A DNA stretch of 10,038 bases from HRBIN29 sp034431815 (lineage in GTDB: Bacteria; Chloroflexota; Dehalococcoidia; Tepidiformales; Tepidiformaceae). Positions 6,354 to 10,038 of this stretch are shown piece by piece. Under the pieces are notes generated by a model. That model was not told the origin of the DNA. It made no database searches and saw only the letters and a program-made list of their open reading frames with translations. Within the stretch, counting starts at the first letter, position 1, and every line of letters starts with the position of its first letter. The position numbers and the translations under genes are program-made. The stretch spans positions 1 through 10,038 of the forward strand of contig DAOUCS010000016.1 of the NCBI GenBank assembly GCA_034431815.1, given 5' to 3'.

Positions 6354-7687
6354 CACGGCTTCTGCCCCGCCGGCCGCGCACCCGCCCCGACCCCCGCCCA
6401 GGCGGCCGCCCGCCGCGCCAGCCGGAGGTAGTCCGCCAGGTCCGACGCCTCGATGCGCCAGAGCGATCGGAACGGAAGCCCCGAGAGCCGCACGAAGAGC
6501 CAGGCCGAGACGGCCGAGACCGCGGCGTAGCTGACCGCGGTGGCCCAGGCCCCGCCCACGTAACCGAGGCGGGGGATGAGGGCGAAGCTCACGGCGACGT
6601 TGATGGCCGTGGAGGCCCCCGCCAAGGCGAGGGCGATGCCGGGCCGGCCCAGCTGGACGGAGTAGAAGTTCGAAAGCGTCGCCTGCGGCGCGAACAGCAG
6701 GGTGCCAGCGCAGAGGACCCGGAGCGCCCACACCGCCTCTCCGTACGCGCTGCCGAAGATCGCCTCCAGCACGAACCCGCCGGCCGCTGCCAGGGGCACG
6801 GCGAGCACGGTCACGACGATGAGCGTATGCCGAACGGCCCTCGCCGTCAGCTCCGCCGCCTCCGTCCGTCCGCGCGAGCCGATGGGCGCGTAGGTGGCGA
6901 CGGCCACCGACGCCGAGAACACCCAGAGCCCCTCCGCCAGGCTCACCGCGGCGGCGTACAGCCCCGCCCCCTGCGCGCCGTCCAGCCCGGCCACCAGGAG
7001 CTGGTCGACGCGGTAGTTCAGGAAGCTGAGCACGCCCGCAAGCCCCGTGACCGCGCCGTAGGCAGCCATGGCCCGCATCAGGCGCGGGTCGGGCCGGTGC
7101 GCGGCGAACCATCCCCACCAGCGCCAGCCGCGCGCGGCGGCGATGCCCAGGGTGACGTACTGGGCCGCGATCCATGTCGCCAGGGCGTGCTCTCCCGTGC
7201 GGTGGTCCAGGGCCACGACCCAAACGAGGAGGAGCACCAGCGCCGCCGCACCGAACCCCTGCGCGGCGAACACCGACCATCCGATCCGCCCCGACCCGAG
7301 GAACACCCCGCCGAGGGCCGAGCGTCCGACGATGGGGAACACGGCTAGCCCCACGAGCAGGGCGAGGTCCCGATGCCCCCACGGCGTCCACGCCCAAACC
7401 GCCGCGCCGGCCACGAGGGCGAGGAGGCCGATCCCGCCTGCCAGCACCATCCCGTTGGAGGCGACCTCGCCCTCGGGCCGCCGCTGATTCGCCACGAAGT
7501 AGCCGAGGGAGGCGGCGAAGCTCCCCCCGATGCTCGCTGCCGCCCCGATGGCGGTGGCCGCCGTTCGGAACACCCCGAACTGGTCGACGGGCAGGGCCCG
7601 CGCCGCCGCCGCGCTCACCGCGGCCAGGAAGAGAACAGCCGCCACCCGGGCCGCGAAGGCCGCCAGGCTCCCTTTCGCCACGTCCAC
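6353..7687 (-). CDS. Wzx-type oligosaccharide flippase (MOP superfamily)
   Basis: This 444-aa polytopic membrane protein, with about 12 hydrophobic segments, belongs to the polysaccharide-specific transporter branch of the MOP/MATE superfamily. It would move undecaprenyl-diphosphate-linked oligosaccharides across the cytoplasmic membrane. Seen features are a short basic N-terminus before the first helix, LPVDQFGVFRTA (32-43), FLNYRVDQLLVAGLDGAQGAGLYAAAVSLAEGLW (222-255), IFGSAYGEAVWALRVLCAGTLL (310-331) and IPRLGYVGGAWATAVSYA (371-388). All are positions conserved in Wzx proteins. The start is the GTG at 7687, 13 nt after the acyltransferase stop. No convincing Shine-Dalgarno precedes it, and a second in-frame GTG lies at 7681. 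It is followed directly by a glycosyltransferase and a Wzy/WaaL-type protein, which fits a Wzx/Wzy-dependent pathway. Confidence 0.9.
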   Translation of the reverse strand: MDVAKGSLAAFAARVAAVLFLAAVSAAAARALPVDQFGVFRTAATAIGAAASIGGSFAASLGYFVANQRRPEGEVASNGMVLAGGIGLLALVAGAAVWAWTPWGHRDLALLVGLAVFPIVGRSALGGVFLGSGRIGWSVFAAQGFGAAALVLLLVWVVALDHRTGEHALATWIAAQYVTLGIAAARGWRWWGWFAAHRPDPRLMRAMAAYGAVTGLAGVLSFLNYRVDQLLVAGLDGAQGAGLYAAAVSLAEGLWVFSASVAVATYAPIGSRGRTEAAELTARAVRHTLIVVTVLAVPLAAAGGFVLEAIFGSAYGEAVWALRVLCAGTLLFAPQATLSNFYSVQLGRPGIALALAGASTAINVAVSFALIPRLGYVGGAWATAVSYAAVSAVSAWLFVRLSGLPFRSLWRIEASDLADYLRLARRAAAWAGVGAGARPAGQKP

Positions 7688-7700
7688 CGCGACGCCAATG

Positions 7701-8294
7701 CTACGACGGCGCCCTGCTACCGGCTTTCGGCGGGTACCGCGCCCCAGCCGGCACGCTCTCGCGCACCACCGCTCCCGCAGCCACGAGCGCCCCCCGGCCG
7801 ACGGTCACCCCGTGGAGCACGATCGCCCCCGCGCCGAGATAGGCGCCGGGCTCGATGACCACCGGCCCCGTCCGACGGGGCCGCTCCTCCGCGATGGGGC
7901 TTCGGCCGGCGTCGAAGTGGGTGATGAGGCAGCACCGCATCGACACCGTCGACCCCTCGCCGATGACCACCCGGTCGGCGAGGTCGATGAAGACCTCCTG
8001 CCCCACGTGCGCGCCCGGGCCGACCTCCAGGTTCGAGAAGTCGCGCCGAGCGTTCACCACCGTGAGCGGGCCGGCGATGACCGCGCTCGGCGCGATGCGC
8101 GCCCCGAACGCGCGCAGCGCCCGGGCATGCCCGCTGCGGAGCTTCCGCAGCTCGATGGCGACGCCGTCGATGCCGTCGGTCCAGTACGCCCACCAAAGGC
8201 GCGCGAGGGAAGCCGTCTCCGCGAGGCGCTTCAGCGGGCGAAGGGCGGGGCGGGCCGCCGTCCGGAGCCGGTCGAGCGCAGCGGCAAGCGCCAT
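7701..8294 (-). CDS. Hexapeptide-repeat (left-handed beta-helix) acyltransferase
   Basis: This 197-aa protein belongs to the LbH acyltransferase superfamily (WbbJ/LacA/serine acetyltransferase-like), which uses acyl-CoA to acylate sugars and works as a trimer. Residues 1-60 are helical and basic. Hexapeptide repeats run from about 66 to 183, including APSAVIAGPLTVV, VGPGAHVGQEVFIDLADRVVIGEGSTVS, and GPVVIEPGAYLGAGAIVLHGVTVGRGALVAAGAVV. The loop LITHFDAG (123-130) carries His126, the likely catalytic base. The tail after the last coil is short. It is the first gene of the leftward glycan operon and probably O-acetylates a sugar of the repeat unit. The start was put at ATG 8294; an in-frame TTG at 8330 would add 12 Arg/Pro-rich residues and no domain. 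No Shine-Dalgarno is visible before 8294, so the transcript may be leaderless. Confidence 0.87.
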   Translation of the reverse strand: MALAAALDRLRTAARPALRPLKRLAETASLARLWWAYWTDGIDGVAIELRKLRSGHARALRAFGARIAPSAVIAGPLTVVNARRDFSNLEVGPGAHVGQEVFIDLADRVVIGEGSTVSMRCCLITHFDAGRSPIAEERPRRTGPVVIEPGAYLGAGAIVLHGVTVGRGALVAAGAVVRESVPAGARYPPKAGSRAPS

Positions 8295-8357
8295 GCCCGG
8301 GATCTTCGCCCGCCCCCGGCGGGCGGGCAACCGGCCGCCCCCCTAGAATGCGGAGCG
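8295..8357. promoter_or_regulatory. Divergent intergenic region between glycan and F420 operons
   Basis: This 63-bp stretch is the only clear intergenic region and must hold the starts of both transcription units unless one is read through from elsewhere. Rightward, TAGAAT at 8344-8349 is a 5/6 match to a sigma-70 type -10 box, 8 nt before the cofD ATG; no good -35 is seen. Leftward, TTGCCC (8330-8325) and GAAGAT (8307-8302) have a 17-nt spacing and lie 7 nt before the acyltransferase ATG. The leftward match is weak (4/6 and 3/6). Both layouts would give nearly leaderless mRNAs. Promoter positions are inferred from consensus only. Confidence 0.4.
8308..8328. repeat. GC-rich inverted repeat in the divergent promoter region
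   Basis: GCCCGCCC (8308-8315) is the reverse complement of GGGCGGGC (8321-8328), with a 5-nt spacer. An alternative pairing joins 8308-8314 to 8318-8324 with a 3-nt loop. It occupies the spacer of the tentative leftward promoter, so it could be an operator or a hairpin at the start of a longer transcript. In DNA this rich in GC such a repeat can arise by chance. Confidence 0.4.
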
Positions 8358-9311
8358 ATGGCTCCGTCCGAACGGATCGTCGTCCTCGCCGGCGGCGTCG
8401 GCGCCTCCCGCTTCCTCCAGGGACTCCTGCGGGTGACCGACCCCTCCGCCGTGACCGTCGTTTCGAACACGGGCGACGACCTCGACTTCCTCGGCCTGCG
8501 GGTGTCGCCGGACATCGACATCGTCATCTACGCCCTCGCCGGAGCGGTGAACCCCGAGACCGGCTGGGGGCTCGCGGGCGACACCTTCCACGTGGTGGAG
8601 GCCCTCCAGCGGTACGGCTACGAGCGGTGGTTCAACCTGGGCGACCGCGACCTGGCCACCGCCCTCCACCGCACCCGGCTCCTCCGCGAGGGGCACCCGC
8701 TCCACGCCGCGGTCGCCGACATCGCCCGCGCCTGGGGCGTCCCCTGCCGCATCCTCCCCATGTGCGACGAGCGGGTGGAGACGCGCATCGCCACCCCGGA
8801 CGGCGAGCTCCCCTTCCAGGAGTACATGGTGCGCCGCGCCGCCGAGCCGCCCGTCCTCGGCATCCGCTTCGCCAGCATCGAAGCGGCCCGCCCCGCGCCG
8901 GGGGTCCTCGAGGCCGTCGCCGCCGCGGACGCCATCCTCCTCGCCCCGAGCAACCCGTTCGTGAGCATCGGTCCCATCCTCGCCGTCCCCGGAATCCGCG
9001 AGGCCATCGAACGCGCCTCCGCCGTCCGGGCAGCGGTGAGCCCCATCGTCGCCGGGCAGGCGGTGAAAGGCCCGGCCGCGGCGATGTTGGCGGCCCTCGG
9101 CCACGAGGTCTCCGCCCTCGGCGTCGCCCGGCTCTACCGCGGCCTGGTGGACGTCATGGTCATCGACGAAGCCGACGCCCACCTCGCGCCGGCAATCGAA
9201 GCGCTCGGGATGCGGTGCGCTGCCGTACCGACCCTCATGACCGACGACGCCGCCAAGGACGCCCTCGCGCGCGCCACCCTCGAGGCTGCCCGGCAGGCCC
9301 GGCGACCATGA
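8358..9311 (+). CDS. cofD: 2-phospho-L-lactate transferase (F420 biosynthesis, CofD/FbiA)
   Basis: This 317-aa cytoplasmic enzyme transfers the phospho-lactyl (or phosphoenolpyruvyl) group from the guanosine-diphospho donor made by CofC onto FO, giving F420-0 or its dehydro form. The whole family pattern is present. It includes VVLAGGVGASRFLQGL (8-23), VVSNTGDDLDFLGLRVSPD (34-52), GWGLAGDTFHVVEAL (69-83), WFNLGDRDLATALHRT (91-106), ILPMCDERVETRI (132-144), FQEYMVRR (153-160) and LLAPSNPFVSIGPILAVPGIR (194-214). VSPIVAGQAVKGPA (227-240) and VIDEAD (268-273) complete it. Length is normal and no key block is missing. The ATG at 8358 has GGAG only 2 nt upstream, too close for a normal Shine-Dalgarno, and a -10-like box 8 nt upstream, so leaderless translation is possible. 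The stop overlaps the cofC start by 4 nt. Confidence 0.96.
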   Translation: MAPSERIVVLAGGVGASRFLQGLLRVTDPSAVTVVSNTGDDLDFLGLRVSPDIDIVIYALAGAVNPETGWGLAGDTFHVVEALQRYGYERWFNLGDRDLATALHRTRLLREGHPLHAAVADIARAWGVPCRILPMCDERVETRIATPDGELPFQEYMVRRAAEPPVLGIRFASIEAARPAPGVLEAVAAADAILLAPSNPFVSIGPILAVPGIREAIERASAVRAAVSPIVAGQAVKGPAAAMLAALGHEVSALGVARLYRGLVDVMVIDEADAHLAPAIEALGMRCAAVPTLMTDDAAKDALARATLEAARQARRP

Positions 9312-9970
9312 GCACGCCCGCCCTCGTGCCGGTGGCACCCCTCGCCCGAGCCAAGGGCCGCCTGGCGTCGCTCCTCGACGCCGACCGCCGCGAGGCCCTC
9401 GCCCTCGCCATGCTCCAGGGCGTCCTCGAAGCGCTGCGCGAGGCAGGGTTCGAACCCCTCGTCCTCACCTCCGACCTGAAGGTCGCCGCCGCCTGCGACG
9501 ACCGCGCGACCGTCGTCGAGGAGACGCCCGAGGTGGAGGGGCTGAACGCGCAGCTCGAGCGCGCCATCGAGCTCATCGACGGCGGCGAGCTGCTCATCGC
9601 TCTGGCCGACCTCCCCCTCGCCGCCGCCGGCCCCTTCGCCGCCTTGGCAGGCCAGGCCCCGCCCCCACCTTCCGCTACGCTGGCGGTGAGCCGCGACGGC
9701 GGCACGAACGCGATGCTCCTGCGGCCGCCGGGACGGTTCCCGCTCGCCTACGGCCCCGATAGCGGGCGACGCCACGCCGAGGCCGCCCGCGCAGCCGGCA
9801 TGGAGGTCCGCCTGGTCGACGACCCCTGGCTCTCCCTCGACCTCGACACGCCCGAGGCCCTGGCGGCACTCAGCGAGCTCGACGACCTGCCGGCGACCCC
9901 TGCCGTGCGGCTCCTCCGCTCCTGGGGGCTGCTCCCGCCGCCCGGCTCGGTCGGGGAGGGCAGGCAGTGA
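9308..9970 (+). CDS. cofC: 2-phospho-L-lactate/PEP guanylyltransferase (F420 biosynthesis, CofC/FbiD)
   Basis: This 220-aa enzyme has a single nucleotidyltransferase (GT-A like) domain and activates 2-phospholactate or phosphoenolpyruvate with GTP to make the CofD donor. Seen motifs are the start LVPVAPLARAKGRLASLL (6-23), matching the family's V-P-x-K-x-x-x-x-A-K-S-R-L with Ala-Pro at the first lysine region. Others are LTSDLKVA (53-60), EGLNAQLERAIE (77-88), ALADLPLA (98-105) with Asp101 as a likely metal ligand, DGGTNAMLLRPP (130-141) and LDLDTPEAL (177-185). It starts with an ATG that overlaps the cofD stop (ATGA) and ends in a GTGA overlap with the next gene, so the three are translationally coupled. 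Bacterial homologues often use phosphoenolpyruvate; sequence alone does not tell which substrate this one prefers. Confidence 0.93.
   Translation: MSTPALVPVAPLARAKGRLASLLDADRREALALAMLQGVLEALREAGFEPLVLTSDLKVAAACDDRATVVEETPEVEGLNAQLERAIELIDGGELLIALADLPLAAAGPFAALAGQAPPPPSATLAVSRDGGTNAMLLRPPGRFPLAYGPDSGRRHAEAARAAGMEVRLVDDPWLSLDLDTPEALAALSELDDLPATPAVRLLRSWGLLPPPGSVGEGRQ
9955..9959 (+). promoter_or_regulatory. Ribosome binding site for the lipoprotein gene
   Basis: GGAGG inside the last codons of cofC is followed by 7 nt and then the GTG at 9967. The spacing is ideal and supports the GTG as a real start, despite only 24 codons of the gene being visible. Confidence 0.6.
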
Positions 9971-10038
9971 GGCCCCTCGCGCCCCTCGCCGCGGCCATCC
10001 TGCTCCTCGCGGCGGCCGCCTGCGGCGAGGCCGCCCCG
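9967..10038 (+). CDS. Probable lipoprotein, N-terminal fragment (cut by window edge)
   Basis: Only 24 codons are present. They read as a classic lipoprotein signal: Met-Arg, an Ala/Leu-rich hydrophobic core, then LLLAAAACGE with Cys19 as the expected lipidated residue. The -3 to -1 residues are all Ala, acceptable though not the commonest lipobox (Leu at -3). The GTG start overlaps the cofC stop by 4 nt (GTGA) and has a good GGAGG site, so it belongs to the F420 transcription unit. The mature protein is outside the window and its function is unknown. Confidence 0.65.
   Translation, partial: MRPLAPLAAAILLLAAAACGEAAP

Noticed and set aside
5473..6381. In-frame upstream extension of the polymerase/ligase frame (about 300 residues, Arg/Gly/Ala-rich)
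   Set aside because: It overlaps the short GT4-like gene entirely and shows no membrane segments or motifs; the ATG at 5472 forms a typical 4-nt overlap with the upstream stop.
6354..7397. In-frame upstream extension of the short glycosyltransferase frame
   Set aside because: It lies over the flippase gene, whose membrane-protein pattern is clear; the translation is Arg/Gly-rich and featureless. The ATG at 6353 begins a normal GT-B first strand.
8295..8330. Longer acyltransferase start at TTG 8330
   Set aside because: It would add only an Arg/Pro-rich stretch through the inverted repeat; TTG is a rarer start and ATG 8294 begins a plausible helix. It remains possible.
7530..8357. Upstream extension of the cofD frame on the + strand
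   Set aside because: The CofD domain begins right after the ATG at 8358 (first strand and GGVG motif), and the upstream part is antisense to the flippase and acyltransferase.

Overview
This is a very GC-rich bacterial window (about 70% G+C by eye) that is almost completely coding. It contains one long leftward gene cluster for a surface or extracellular polysaccharide (8294 down to 1) and one rightward cofactor F420 cluster (8358 to the right edge). The two diverge from a 63-bp intergenic region. Adjacent cofD-cofC genes, high GC, and a secreted repeat protein of a style I associate with Chloroflexota suggest a GC-rich Chloroflexota member (for example a Tepidiforma/Thermomicrobia-like lineage). 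An actinobacterium cannot be excluded. This placement is inference from gene content, not from a marker gene.

Leftward cluster, in transcription order: a hexapeptide-repeat acyltransferase (8294-7701), a Wzx-type flippase (7687-6353), a short GT4-like glycosyltransferase (6353-5469), a Wzy/WaaL-type O-antigen polymerase/ligase with two extra domains in its large loop (5472-3238), a full-length GT4 glycosyltransferase (3245-2097), a secreted four-module beta-repeat protein (2074-458), and a GT2 glycosyltransferase that runs off the left edge (458-1). Five of the six junctions overlap or lie within 13 nt and the widest gap is 22 nt, so this looks like one translationally coupled operon. The apparent logic is that the GTs build a lipid-linked oligosaccharide, the acyltransferase decorates it, Wzx flips it, and the Wzy/WaaL-like protein polymerises or transfers it. 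The repeat protein may be a surface partner or acceptor. No initiating phosphoglycosyltransferase lies in the window.

Rightward cluster: cofD (8358-9311), cofC (9308-9970) and the first 24 codons of a probable lipoprotein gene (9967 onward), each joined to the next by a 4-nt stop/start overlap. CofC makes the activated phospho-lactate/enolpyruvate donor and CofD transfers it to FO.

The best candidate for something undescribed is the 744-aa Wzy/WaaL-like protein. Between its conserved loop arginines and its PLLGVG motif it carries a segment resembling the globular domain of type II secretion/type IV pseudopilin G, followed by a CBM4/9-like jelly roll. The second is the fourfold-repeat exported protein encoded inside the glycan operon. 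I saw no rRNA, tRNA, CRISPR array, insertion sequence or phage gene. Apart from 8295-8357 there is no non-coding stretch longer than 22 nt.
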